A stretch of 64,000 nt of DNA. It comes from Arthrobacter sp. StoSoilB5 (GTDB taxonomy: Bacteria > Actinomycetota > Actinomycetes > Actinomycetales > Micrococcaceae). The notes below the pieces were generated by a model. It did no database searches. It was not told the origin of the DNA and saw nothing but the letters and a program-made list of their open reading frames with translations. Shown in pieces: positions 17,043 through 25,714 of this stretch; the first letter of the stretch is position 1; every line of letters starts with the position of its first letter. A program made the position numbers and the translations under genes. The stretch spans positions 4,092,001 through 4,156,000 of the forward strand of contig NZ_AP024646.1 in the NCBI RefSeq assembly GCF_019977235.1, given 5' to 3'.

Positions 17043-19835
17043 ATGAGCACCCTCTCCCCCCTTCCAAAAATTGGCACACCCAGCCGCGCCTGGAGGTCGC
17101 GCGCCGATGCTTGGGAGTTCCTGGGATACGCCATCAAGCAACTTGCCTTGGACCACAACTCCGCGTCCCCCGATTCAGGCTTGCGCTCCCAGATCAGCCG
17201 CACTTTTGCCCTCCTGGACGCCGTGGAGCCCTACTGGGCAGAGCCGGGAGTTGACGCTGTGGCGCAGTTGCGCCAATTGGTCAACGACGGCGACCCCCAC
17301 GCCGCGCTCGAGCTTCTGGGCGGTTTGGCGCACCTTCCGCTGGCTTCTGGAGCGGAGCCCGGTTCAGTGTCCGGAGTTGTCCAGGAGTCGCTGGAGGACG
17401 AGGTTTCGCAAACCGAGCAGGCTGAGCGTCCCCGCTTCGAAGTCTTGGTAGTGGACAACGTCACGGTCCAGGAAGCTGAGTCGCTCAAGAGCAATATGGC
17501 AGCCCAGCGCCGTCCTTCCGATGCTTTTACTTACGACATCAATGTGGTTCCCAGCTACGAAGACGCGTTGGTTGCCGTCCTGCTTAACCCGGATATCCAA
17601 GCCGTGATCCTGCGTCCGGGTTTTTCCGTTCGCAGCTCCCAGCTACTCGGCAGCGATCTCCGCCGGTTCCTGGCTGGGCACACCCCCGAAGACCTGCAGG
17701 CTTTGCGACCTGTCAAACGGATCCTGGGCTTGGCCGAGGAATTATCCGGGCTCCGGCCTGAGTTGGACGTCTACCTGGTTGCAGGCGTTTCCATCGAATC
17801 CTTGGCCGGGTCACTGACCAGGAAGTTCCGAAGGATTTTCCGCAGGCAGGATCACCTGGACCTGCATTTGTCCCTGTTGTCCGGGGTTGCAGAACGATAC
17901 GAAGCTCCGTTCTTCACGGCCCTGCAGGATTACAGCCGTAGGCCCGCAAGCGTCTTCCACGCCCTGCCCATTTCACGGGGCGGATCCGTAGGGAACTCCC
18001 CCTGGATCCGGGACATGGCCGATTTTTACGGGACAAACCTTCTTTTGGCGGAGACATCCGCGACCTCCGGCGGCCTTGATTCCCTGCTTGACCCGCACGG
18101 ATCCATCAAACAGGCGCAGGACCTCGCCGCCCGGGCCTTCGGAGCGCAGAGAACCTACTTTGTTACCAATGGCACCTCCACCGCCAACAAGATCGTTCAC
18201 CAATCCCTGTTGGCCCCCGGTGACGTTGTGTTGGTTGACCGAAACTGCCACAAGTCCCATCACTACGCGTTCGTGCTCGCCGGTGCCCGGGTTTCATATC
18301 TGGATGCCTACCCCTTGGACAAGTACGCCTTCTACGGCGCCGTGCCCTTGGCCAGCCTGAAGCGCAGGCTGCTTGAGTACCGTCGTGCCGGGCGGCTGCA
18401 CGAAGTCAAAATGGTCACGCTCACCAACTGCACCTTTGACGGAATCGTTTACGACGTGGAACGTGTCATGGAGGAATGCCTGGCCATCAAACCTGATCTG
18501 GTGTTCCTCTGGGACGAGGCATGGTTTGCCTTCGCCCGCTCGCATCCCATCTACCGGCGCCGAACGGCGATGGCATCGGCAGCTGCGTTGGAGGCGTCCT
18601 TCAGCAACCCGGCCTACGCTGCCCGGTTTGCCGATCAGGCAGCGGCCCTCCATGACCCTGCCACGGGTGAGCCAGTGGATGATGAGGCCTGGCTGAACAC
18701 CCGGCTGATTCCCGACCCCGCGAAGGCGCGCATCAGGGTCTACGCCACCCAGTCCACGCATAAGACCCTGACATCCCTACGCCAGGGCTCCATGATCCAT
18801 GTGTACGACCAAGACTTCATGTCGTCCAACCAGGAGTCCTTCCGTGAGGCGTACATGACCCACACCTCCACCTCGCCCAATTACCAAATCCTGGCGTCCC
18901 TGGACATTGGCCGGCGGCAGGTGGAGCTTGAAGGTTTTGGCTTGGTCCAGAGGCAATCCGACCTCGCCGTGTCAGTGGCACAAGCCGTGGCACGGCATCC
19001 CCTGCTGAAGAAGTACTTCCGTGTGTTGACCTCGCGGGACCTCATTGAGCCCCAATACCGTGAGACCAGCGCCGCCATGCCGTTGCGGGAGGGATTGGCG
19101 GAACTTGAGGACGCCTGGCAGCGCGATGAGTTCGTCATCGATCCCAGCCGCCTCACGCTGGATATCAGCAAGACGGGCATCGACGGCGACACGTTCCGCC
19201 ACAGCTACCTCATGGACGATCACGGAATCCAGGTGAACAAGACGTCCCGGAACACGGTGCTGTTCATGACCAACATCGGCACATCGCGGAGTTCCGTGGC
19301 GTACTTGATCGAGGTGCTGGTCAAACTCGCAGAAGATTTCGATAACCCACATCCCTCATCGCGGCCTCGGTCAGTGCCTGTGCTTTCGCCGGCCGGAGGG
19401 TCAGCGGGGCTTGGGCAGACGCCGCCACTTCCGGACTTCAGCACATTCGCCACGCGGTTCCGTGTGGACGACGCCTGCGAAGACGGCGACATCCGAGCCG
19501 CCTACTTCGAAAGCTACAAGCCGGAATCCACCGCGTACTTGTCCGCCGAGGAGCTGGCCATTGCGGTACGAGAAGGCCAGGAAGTAATTTCCGCCGGCTT
19601 CGTTACGCCGTACCCGCCGGGCTTCCCCATCCTCGTCCCGGGCCAGGTCATTACCCGGCAAACGTTGGAGTTCATGGCCGCTTTGGACACGCGCGAAATC
19701 CACGGATTCGATCACGAACGCGGCTACCGGGTTTTCGTCGATGGGTCAGTGGTTGAGTCTGGTGTTTCGGAATCTGGCGTTTCGGCAAGTGCTGTCGCAG
19801 CGGCCGGCATCGGGCGGCTGCCCGCCGCGTCGTAG
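17043..19835 (+). CDS. Orn/Lys/Arg decarboxylase family protein (PLP-dependent), unusually long
   Basis: 930 residues from the ATG after the permease; E. coli relatives are about 710-760. Fold-type I PLP enzyme that decarboxylates a basic amino acid to a polyamine. Layout: an N-terminal wing-like domain (about 130-230), the PLP-binding large domain with FVTNGTSTANKIVHQSLL, DRNCHKSHHYAF, FLWDEAWFAF (Asp near 491) and the PLP lysine K574 in QSTHKTLTSLRQGSM, then the C-terminal domain (about 700-900) with TPYPPGFPILVPGQ. Extra length lies at the N-terminus and in an insertion after the WDEAWF motif. The operon with a permease suggests uptake and decarboxylation. Ornithine, lysine or arginine cannot be told apart here; the GABA genes 12 kb away could use putrescine. 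Confidence 0.85.
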   Translation: MSTLSPLPKIGTPSRAWRSRADAWEFLGYAIKQLALDHNSASPDSGLRSQISRTFALLDAVEPYWAEPGVDAVAQLRQLVNDGDPHAALELLGGLAHLPLASGAEPGSVSGVVQESLEDEVSQTEQAERPRFEVLVVDNVTVQEAESLKSNMAAQRRPSDAFTYDINVVPSYEDALVAVLLNPDIQAVILRPGFSVRSSQLLGSDLRRFLAGHTPEDLQALRPVKRILGLAEELSGLRPELDVYLVAGVSIESLAGSLTRKFRRIFRRQDHLDLHLSLLSGVAERYEAPFFTALQDYSRRPASVFHALPISRGGSVGNSPWIRDMADFYGTNLLLAETSATSGGLDSLLDPHGSIKQAQDLAARAFGAQRTYFVTNGTSTANKIVHQSLLAPGDVVLVDRNCHKSHHYAFVLAGARVSYLDAYPLDKYAFYGAVPLASLKRRLLEYRRAGRLHEVKMVTLTNCTFDGIVYDVERVMEECLAIKPDLVFLWDEAWFAFARSHPIYRRRTAMASAAALEASFSNPAYAARFADQAAALHDPATGEPVDDEAWLNTRLIPDPAKARIRVYATQSTHKTLTSLRQGSMIHVYDQDFMSSNQESFREAYMTHTSTSPNYQILASLDIGRRQVELEGFGLVQRQSDLAVSVAQAVARHPLLKKYFRVLTSRDLIEPQYRETSAAMPLREGLAELEDAWQRDEFVIDPSRLTLDISKTGIDGDTFRHSYLMDDHGIQVNKTSRNTVLFMTNIGTSRSSVAYLIEVLVKLAEDFDNPHPSSRPRSVPVLSPAGGSAGLGQTPPLPDFSTFATRFRVDDACEDGDIRAAYFESYKPESTAYLSAEELAIAVREGQEVISAGFVTPYPPGFPILVPGQVITRQTLEFMAALDTREIHGFDHERGYRVFVDGSVVESGVSESGVSASAVAAAGIGRLPAAS

Positions 19836-19851
19836 GGCGTAACCGGATCCG

Positions 19852-20892
19852 TCAGGCTCTTTGGCGGGCCCAACCAAAAGCAGGTGCGATGTACTTCGCG
19901 ACGTTCCCCAGGAGCTTCGCGTTGTACTCGACGCCGAGTTGGTTGGGCACCGTCAGAAGGACCGTATCTGCAGCTTGGACGGCTGCATCGGATGCGAGTT
20001 CTTCGGCCAAGGTGTCCGGCTCCCCGATGTAGCTCTTCCCGAAACGGGACAACGCGCCGTCGAGGATTCCTACCTGGTCCTGCCGGTCCGCTTGGGCGCG
20101 GAGACCAAAGTAGCGATTGTCCACCTCATCGACGATCGGCAAGATGCTGCGGCTGACTGAAACACGGGGCTCGAAGTCGTGCCCGGCAGCGGCCCAGGCC
20201 TCGCGGAACATGTGGATCTGCTCGGCTTGCAGTTGGTCGAACGGGACGCCCGTGTCCTCGGTCAGGAGCGTCGAACTCATGAGGTTCATCCCTTGCTCGG
20301 CAGCCCAGACGGCCGTCTTGCGGGTGCCGGCACCCCACCAGATCCGCTGTGGGAGCCCGGGAGAGAGCGGTTGGATGGGGAGGAGTCCGCTGGCTCCGCC
20401 TGCATAGTGCGGATCCGCTTGGGCTACGCCGTGCCCGGCAATGGCCTTGCGGAAAAGTGCCGTGTGGCGGCGCGCCATATCGCCGGTGTCCTCGCCTTCG
20501 TTCGGGACATGGCCAAAGTTGGCCGCTCCGTTCAGGGCGGGCTCGGGTGAACCACGGCTTATTCCGAGTTGAAGCCGGCCGTCGCTGATGAGATCCGTAG
20601 CAGCAGCTTCCTCCGCCATATACAGCGGTGTCTCATAACGCATGTCGATCACGCCGGTGCCCATCTCGATCGTGCTGGTCCGCGCCGCGATTGCGGCGAG
20701 CAGCGGGAACGGGGAGGCTTGCTGCCGGGCGAAGTGGTGGACGCGGAAGAACGCGCCGTCGATCCCAAGTTCCTCTGCCGCTACCGCCAGATCGATGCCC
20801 TGCTTAAGTGCTTCACCGGCCGACGGTACCAGCGAACCAGGGACGCGTGCCCAATGGCCGAAGGAAAGGAAGCCGATCCGTTTGTTGTGCAT
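19852..20892 (-). CDS. LLM-class (luciferase-like) flavin-dependent monooxygenase
   Basis: 346 residues, TIM-barrel bacterial luciferase family using F420 or FMN. Seen: N-terminal IGFLSFGHWA, the substrate/flavin region GIDGAFFRVHHFARQ, TSTIEMGTGVIDMRYETPLYMAEEAAATDLISDGRLQLGISRGS (the typical SxGRLxLGIxRG pattern near 100-115) and a C-terminal ADTVLLTVPNQLG. It is convergent with the decarboxylase gene (16-bp gap) and is 35 bases downstream of a RibD-like reductase on the same strand. The substrate is unknown; the nearby sulfonate-type ABC genes allow, but do not prove, a role in sulfur scavenging. Confidence 0.85.
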   Translation of the reverse strand: MHNKRIGFLSFGHWARVPGSLVPSAGEALKQGIDLAVAAEELGIDGAFFRVHHFARQQASPFPLLAAIAARTSTIEMGTGVIDMRYETPLYMAEEAAATDLISDGRLQLGISRGSPEPALNGAANFGHVPNEGEDTGDMARRHTALFRKAIAGHGVAQADPHYAGGASGLLPIQPLSPGLPQRIWWGAGTRKTAVWAAEQGMNLMSSTLLTEDTGVPFDQLQAEQIHMFREAWAAAGHDFEPRVSVSRSILPIVDEVDNRYFGLRAQADRQDQVGILDGALSRFGKSYIGEPDTLAEELASDAAVQAADTVLLTVPNQLGVEYNAKLLGNVAKYIAPAFGWARQRA

Positions 20893-20927
20893 GTCCGGGA
20901 CAACAGCAGTGGGCGCCCGCTAATTCC

Positions 20928-21485
20928 TCACTCGGCGCGTCGGTAGTGCACGGCGACCGCGCCGTTGCTGAGCGGCTTGGCCGAGATCAGTGCCAGGCGC
21001 CTGCTCCTGGGCAGTCCGCCCTGGTGCAGAGTGGGACCGTGGCCGGCGATCACGGGGTGGACCAGGAACTTGTACTCGTCGATGAGGTCCAGGCGGTCCA
21101 GCTCGGCGGCAAGTTTGCCGCTACCGACAAGCACGCCGTTAGGAGTCCCGTCCTTGAGATGCTGCACAGCACTGCGCAACTCGCCGTCGAGGTGATGGCT
21201 GTTGGTCCAGGGGAAGTCGCTACGGGTCGACGAGACCACATATTTGGGCTTGGTCTCCAGTTTGAGGGCCCAATCGCGCATGGCTGGCGGCGAGTCGACG
21301 TCGCCACGGGCCACCAGCGGCCAGTAGGCCTCCATCATTTCGTACGTGGTTCGGCCCCAGAGCATCGCGCCGCTCTCCTCCAGGAGCCGGGTGAAGTGGG
21401 CATGCGTCTCGTCGTCGGCGATGCCCTCCCGGTGGTCGATGCAACCATCCAGTGTGACGTTGATGCTGAACGTTAGAAGGCCCAT
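20928..21485 (-). CDS. RibD C-terminal/dihydrofolate reductase family protein
   Basis: 185 residues, one DHFR-like NADPH-binding domain as in the C-terminal half of RibD. Seen: N-terminal MGLLTFSINVTLDGCIDH strand-loop, MLWGRTTYEMM (about 41-51), KYVVSSTRSD, and the glycine-rich VLVGSGKLAAELDRLDLIDEY (about 118-138) followed by HPVIAGHGPTL. Such proteins are common as stand-alone members in actinobacteria and rarely have a proven substrate. It is not part of a riboflavin operon here. It may be co-transcribed with the LLM oxidoreductase downstream. Confidence 0.85.
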   Translation of the reverse strand: MGLLTFSINVTLDGCIDHREGIADDETHAHFTRLLEESGAMLWGRTTYEMMEAYWPLVARGDVDSPPAMRDWALKLETKPKYVVSSTRSDFPWTNSHHLDGELRSAVQHLKDGTPNGVLVGSGKLAAELDRLDLIDEYKFLVHPVIAGHGPTLHQGGLPRSRRLALISAKPLSNGAVAVHYRRAE

Positions 21486-21513
21486 TAGGTGATTCTATGC
21501 AGCTAAAGGGGGC

Positions 21514-22458
21514 CTAGCGGCTGCTGCCCGCCAGCAAACCGCGACGCTGGAGCAGTCGCTTCTCGATCGGTCCGAAAACGAGGAGTTCGATCAGGATGCC
21601 CACAGCCAGGATCAACAGGATCGCGGACATGACCACTGCCATGTCGGCCAACGTACGTCCCTGGTCAAGAAGCGAGCCCAGGCCGAAGCCGATAGAGCCA
21701 CCCACAGCGATGATTTCCGCGGCCATCAAAGAGCGCCAGGAGAACGCCCAGCCCTGCTTCAATCCGCCGATGTACCCGGGAAGTGCAGCAGGAAGGACGA
21801 TCTGCAGGGCCATCTGAAGCCGGTTCGCGCCGAGCACGGTGCCAACGCTGCGGTACTGGGGCGGGATCTGGTCTACGCCGGAGATGAGCCCGTTGATGAT
21901 GGACGGGATAGCGCCCATGAACACCACAAAGTAGACGGTGGCGTCGGTCAGGCCAAACCAGATGATCGCCGCAGGCACCCAGGCCACCGACGGCAGGACC
22001 TGAAGACCCGAGATCAGCGGCCCAAAGGCCCGCCGTAACGGAGCAACCTGTGCCAGCAACAGACCCACGGGCGTCGCAATCACAACCGAAATCAGGAAGC
22101 CGACCAAGCCACGCTGCAACGAGGTCCACACCGATTCCTGGACCTTGCCTTCGCCCCAGAGCGTCACCAACTGGGTGAGCACGTCAAGGGGCCCGGGCAC
22201 TTGGTCACGGCGCTTGAGGCCGAGGGAAACGTAGAACTGCCAGACGAGGACGAGGACTACCAAGGCAGCGATCGGCAGCAGTATGCGCTTCCATTCGATA
22301 CCGGCTTTACGTCCGGTATCGGACTGGAGGTTATCCAGGCCCGCTTCGAGGTCGCGCAGCTCTGAGGGGTTGCCCTTCAAGGATGGCGACGTAATGTGCT
22401 CGCTGGATTCGCTCACGGGCAGGGTCCGCTCTTGGGTAGTGGTGGGGTTACTTGGCAT
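21514..22458 (-). CDS. ABC transporter permease, sulfonate/taurine/nitrate type
   Basis: 314 residues with about 60 hydrophilic N-terminal residues and six membrane helices. The inner-membrane EAA-type loop is visible as YRSVGTVLGANRLQMALQIVLPAALPGYIGGLKQGWAFSWRSLMAAE (split by position, about 195-240), characteristic of SsuC/TauC. Its start overlaps the end of the ATPase gene by 11 bases, so the two are translationally coupled. Gene order on the minus strand is binding protein, ATPase, permease. Together they import a sulfonate or similar anion; the adjacent methionine and sulfate-assimilation genes favour a sulfur source over nitrate. Confidence 0.9.
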   Translation of the reverse strand: MPSNPTTTQERTLPVSESSEHITSPSLKGNPSELRDLEAGLDNLQSDTGRKAGIEWKRILLPIAALVVLVLVWQFYVSLGLKRRDQVPGPLDVLTQLVTLWGEGKVQESVWTSLQRGLVGFLISVVIATPVGLLLAQVAPLRRAFGPLISGLQVLPSVAWVPAAIIWFGLTDATVYFVVFMGAIPSIINGLISGVDQIPPQYRSVGTVLGANRLQMALQIVLPAALPGYIGGLKQGWAFSWRSLMAAEIIAVGGSIGFGLGSLLDQGRTLADMAVVMSAILLILAVGILIELLVFGPIEKRLLQRRGLLAGSSR

Positions 22459-23179
22459 GGCGGCGGATCTCGTCGCGTAGCCGGCGGGTGATGACTCCGG
22501 TCAGCTCCCCAGCACGACCAGCATCAGTTCGGTGTTCTTCGGTCACATCCCATTCCGCCACAACACGGCCAGGACGCGAGGACAAAAGCAGGACGCGCTG
22601 GCCCAGCCGCACGGCCTCACGAACGTTGTGGGTCACGAACACGATGGTGCGGCCGGTCTCCTTCCAGATCCGCTCAAGCTCGTCGTGGAGGAGATCGCGC
22701 GTGATGGCATCAAGGGCCGCGAAGGGCTCGTCCATCAACAACAGTTGCCGGTCCTGCGCCAGGGAACGGGCAAGGGCAACGCGTTGGCGCATGCCGCCGG
22801 ACAGCTCGTGTGGACGCTTGTCGCCAGCGCCACCCAGGTGGACGAGTTCCAGCAGTTCAGTTGCCCGTGCGCGGCGGCTGGCCTTGGTGCTGGATTTGTC
22901 GGCCAGCTGCAGTGCCAGCTCGATGTTGCCTCGCGCCGTCAACCACGGGAACAGTGCCGAGTCCTGGAACATGAAGGCCGCGCCGTCGCTGGGCACCTCA
23001 AGGGCGCCCGACGTCGGATGCTCAAGTCCCGCCATGATGTTCAGCAGCGTGGACTTGCCGCAGCCGGACGCACCGAGGAGGGCAACGAACTCGCCCTGCG
23101 CGATGGTGGCGTTGACGTCGTCCAGCACCGGGGCGCCGTCGCCGAAGCGCTTGCCCAGGTTCTCGAGTACGACTGGCAT
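22448..23179 (-). CDS. ABC transporter ATP-binding protein, SsuB/TauB type
   Basis: 243 residues. Walker A GASGCGKSTLLN (about 36-47), Q-loop FMFQDSALFPWL, ABC signature ELSGGMRQRVALARSLA, Walker B LLLMDEPFAALD and the switch His in VTHNVREA are all intact. It energises the permease encoded just downstream, on the cytoplasmic face. A strong hairpin in the 99-bp gap before this gene may lower expression of ATPase and permease relative to the binding protein. Confidence 0.92.
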   Translation of the reverse strand: MPVVLENLGKRFGDGAPVLDDVNATIAQGEFVALLGASGCGKSTLLNIMAGLEHPTSGALEVPSDGAAFMFQDSALFPWLTARGNIELALQLADKSSTKASRRARATELLELVHLGGAGDKRPHELSGGMRQRVALARSLAQDRQLLLMDEPFAALDAITRDLLHDELERIWKETGRTIVFVTHNVREAVRLGQRVLLLSSRPGRVVAEWDVTEEHRTDAGRAGELTGVITRRLRDEIRRHAK

Positions 23180-23222
23180 GGTCCCGTCCTTCGTGTTGAT
23201 TGGTGGAGCTGATATGGCTGAA

Positions 23223-23269
23223 GGCTGGCCCGCTCCCCCACCTGTTTTCCGAGGGGAAGCGGACCAGCC
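23223..23269 (-). terminator. Intercistronic hairpin between binding protein and ATPase genes
   Basis: Arms of about 16-17 bases (GGCTGG, CCGCT and CCCC blocks pairing with GGGG, AGCGG, CCAGCC) enclose a loop of about 14 bases. Two G-U type differences only. No T-run follows, so it is more likely an attenuating or mRNA-stabilising structure than a full stop. Confidence 0.55.
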
Positions 23270-23278
23270 GGTTGGTGC

Positions 23279-24427
23279 TTAGTCCTGGCCGAGCCCGGCA
23301 GCGGACGTCTTCTTGCCCTCTACTTCGTTCAAGGCCCGGAGGTCGAAGATGCCGTTGATGTCGGCTGCTTTGGTAGTGCCGGCGTCCACGCCGTCCTGCA
23401 GGAGCTTCTTGTAGGTTCCAGCGAGCGGATCCGTGGTGAAGGTGATGTTCTTCAGCGCGCGATCGATCACGTTGGCGGGAAGCGGCTTGCCGGCAGTGTC
23501 CTTGAGGACCGCGTTGATGGTGCTTGCCTTCTCCTCAGCCGACGCGGAATTCAGCCAGCTCACGGATTCGACGTGACCCTTGAGCAGTGCCTTCACGGTC
23601 TCCGGGTGCTCCGAGGCGAACTTCTTGTTCACGATCAGGATGGTGGTGGTGAACTCACCCTTGTCCCACAGGTCCTTCTCGTCCACGAGTACTTTCGCGC
23701 CTGCTTCCAGGACCAAACGGGAGGCCCACGGCTCGGGCAACCACGCGCCGTCGAGCTTTCCGTCCTGGAAGAGCTTCAACGTCTGGGCGTTTTCGGTCGG
23801 GTTGATGGTGACGTCGCCGCTGCCGTCCGGGTTGGTCTTGTAGCCCTGGTGGCCCAACCAGGCGCGGAGGGCTACGTCCTGCGTACCGCCAAGCTGCGGC
23901 GAGGCGAGCACCTTGCCCTTGAGGTCGGCGGCCGAGTTGATTTCGGGCTTGACCACAAGCTGGGCTCCGCCTGCTGCTGCGCCGGCGATGATGCTGATGG
24001 ACTCGCCTTTGCTCTTGACGAACGAGTTGATGGCCGGGTTCGGGCCGATGTAGGTGGCGTCGATGGCACCGGCGTTCAATGCCTCGATCGCGGCAGGGCC
24101 GGCGTTGAAGATCTGCGTGCTCAGCTTGGTGTCGCCGAGGTCCTTGGCGATGATGCCCTTGCTGATGCCCACCAGCGCCGGGCCGTGGGTGACGTTGCTG
24201 AAGTAGCCGAGCTTGAGTTCGGCGGCGGGCGACGTTGTGGGCGCCGGTGCTGCCTCGTTGCTGCGGGAGACGGCGGACGCAACCGCGGCGCCTGCACCGA
24301 TGAGCAGCACCAGGCCGAGGGCGAGGGCGATCTCTACAGTGCGGCGGCGTTTGGGCTTGTTGGTCTCACCGGCGACGATGCGGGTGGTGCCGGAATCGGG
24401 CTTCTGTGACTCGGGAGTGTTTGCCAT
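23279..24427 (-). CDS. ABC transporter substrate-binding protein, aliphatic sulfonate/taurine type
   Basis: 382 residues. An N-terminal membrane segment (about 31-52, VEIALALGLVLLIGAGAAVASAV) follows a basic KPKRRR stretch; there is no lipobox Cys, so the protein is membrane-anchored or secreted rather than a lipoprotein. The mature part is a type II periplasmic-binding fold: LKLGYFSNVTHGPALVG, GPAAIEALNAGAIDATYIGPNPAINSF, and DGAWLPEPWASRL, as in SsuA/NrtA-like proteins. It is the first gene of the transporter operon. The ligand is likely an organosulfonate, though nitrate or thiamine-precursor relatives share this fold. Confidence 0.88.
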   Translation of the reverse strand: MANTPESQKPDSGTTRIVAGETNKPKRRRTVEIALALGLVLLIGAGAAVASAVSRSNEAAPAPTTSPAAELKLGYFSNVTHGPALVGISKGIIAKDLGDTKLSTQIFNAGPAAIEALNAGAIDATYIGPNPAINSFVKSKGESISIIAGAAAGGAQLVVKPEINSAADLKGKVLASPQLGGTQDVALRAWLGHQGYKTNPDGSGDVTINPTENAQTLKLFQDGKLDGAWLPEPWASRLVLEAGAKVLVDEKDLWDKGEFTTTILIVNKKFASEHPETVKALLKGHVESVSWLNSASAEEKASTINAVLKDTAGKPLPANVIDRALKNITFTTDPLAGTYKKLLQDGVDAGTTKAADINGIFDLRALNEVEGKKTSAAGLGQD

Positions 24428-24576
24428 GGGGGTCCTAAGGAGCTGTGGGATGCGAAGGGGCGAAGATCAGGCCCCTAACATCGCCCGTTCTGGGCAAGGA
24501 AGGACCATTCCGGAGAGGTCATAAGTTCACAGTAGGGACTGTCATATTTCCGCTTCAATCCCGCAGAAACCAACGT

Positions 24577-24648
24577 TCACGCAGGGTCACGTGGCGTCAT
24601 ATTCACTGCCATGCCTTCAAAGTTGCGCCGGGTTGTGCGGCACTTGCG
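24577..24648 (-). pseudogene. Relic partial tandem copy of the 3' end of mmuM
   Basis: Directly after the mmuM stop, 73 bases downstream, the minus strand again reads KCRTTRRNFEGMAVNMTPRDPA followed by TGA, matching the true end CCRTTPRDIEDLAANMTPGDPS. The copy is shifted one base out of frame with mmuM and has no start, so it is not expressed as protein. It is a diverged duplication of the last 23-24 codons. Confidence 0.75.
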
Positions 24649-24649
24649 T

Positions 24650-25603
24650 TCACGAAGGGTCACCCGGCGTCATGTTTGCTGCAAGGTCTTCAATGTCCCG
24701 TGGCGTGGTGCGGCAGCAGCCACCGATCAGCCTGGCTCCCCGGTCGCGCCAATCAGCGGCGTTTCCGGCGAGGGTAGTGGTGCCGTGCCCGCCCGCGGAA
24801 GGTCCCCAGGTCTTCGTGACGGCGTCGTAGGTCTCCCCGGAGTTCGGGTACGCGACCAAGGGTTTGTCCGAGACCTCGTTGAGCGTCCCAAGCGCCGAGG
24901 TCACCAGGTCCAGCGGCACGCAGTTAACCCCGACGGCGGCCACCCTCGGTTCCGCGCTGAGCAGCGCAACCACATCCGCCAGTGGGGTTCCGTCGCTGAT
25001 GTGTTCCGCGTCCCGCAGCGTGAACGTAAACCAGGATTCGACGTCGAACTCCGCCACGAGCGCCAACAGTGCCTCTGCCTCGGCGAACGATGGCAGCGTC
25101 TCGCACGCCAGGAAATCCGCTCCGGCCTCCACGAGCGCAGCGATCCGGGGACGGTGGAACTCCATGAAGTCGGCGCGGCTCAGTGTGTAATCGCCCCGGT
25201 ACTCCGAGCCATCAGCAAGATAGGCACCATACGGGCCCACGGAGCCGGCCACCAGAAGCGGGCGCTTGGAAGGGTTCGCCTCGGCATGCTCGCGCCGTGC
25301 CTGGTCTGCAAGCTGCACACTCAAAGCCACCAGATCCAAGGCCTCGCGCTCCCCTAGGCCACGCCGCGCGAACCCCTGGGGAGTGGCCTGGTAGCTGGCC
25401 GTGATGGCCACGGAGGCACCGGCGTCGAAATAGTCCCTGTGGACCTGCTTGATCAGGTGTGGCTGCTCCAGCAGAACCTTGGCGGACCACAATGCGTCCT
25501 CCAGATCACAGCCATGGGCTTCCAGTTCCGTGGCCAGCGCGCCGTCCAGGACGAGGTCCTGACCTGAATCCAACAAGGTGCTAAGTGCTATGTTCCGCGG
25601 CAT
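24650..25603 (-). CDS. mmuM: Homocysteine S-methyltransferase
   Basis: 317 residues, cobalamin-independent zinc enzyme that methylates homocysteine to methionine using S-methylmethionine or S-adenosylmethionine. Seen: LVLDGALATELEAHGCDLEDALWSA near the N-terminus, HRDYFDAGASVAITASYQATPQGF, VAGSVGPYGAYLADGSEYRGDY, and the zinc ligands: Cys in VGVNC (about 225) and the Cys pair in IGGCCRTTP (about 291-299). It sits between the sulfonate transporter and the sulfate assimilation operon, and a terminator separates it from the latter. No S-methylmethionine permease gene adjoins it. Confidence 0.92.
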   Translation of the reverse strand: MPRNIALSTLLDSGQDLVLDGALATELEAHGCDLEDALWSAKVLLEQPHLIKQVHRDYFDAGASVAITASYQATPQGFARRGLGEREALDLVALSVQLADQARREHAEANPSKRPLLVAGSVGPYGAYLADGSEYRGDYTLSRADFMEFHRPRIAALVEAGADFLACETLPSFAEAEALLALVAEFDVESWFTFTLRDAEHISDGTPLADVVALLSAEPRVAAVGVNCVPLDLVTSALGTLNEVSDKPLVAYPNSGETYDAVTKTWGPSAGGHGTTTLAGNAADWRDRGARLIGGCCRTTPRDIEDLAANMTPGDPS

Positions 25604-25630
25604 ATAGTGATCTTCCTGCTAATCGCTCAA

Positions 25631-25695
25631 TGAAAAAACCGCAGCTTGTTCGAAATCCCCGCCGTACAAGGCCGGGAATTTCGAACAAGCTGCGG
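25631..25695 (-). terminator. Rho-independent terminator of the cys operon
   Basis: A 23-bp stem with one mismatch (arms 25639-25661 and 25673-25695, GCAGCTTGTTCGAAAT in one arm) with an 11-base loop, followed on the minus strand by TTTTTTCA. It lies 20 bases after the cysN stop. The unusually long perfect stem would also form read from the plus strand, but without a T-run. Confidence 0.9.
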
Positions 25696-25714
25696 TCTAT
25701 CTGACTCTTCGACC

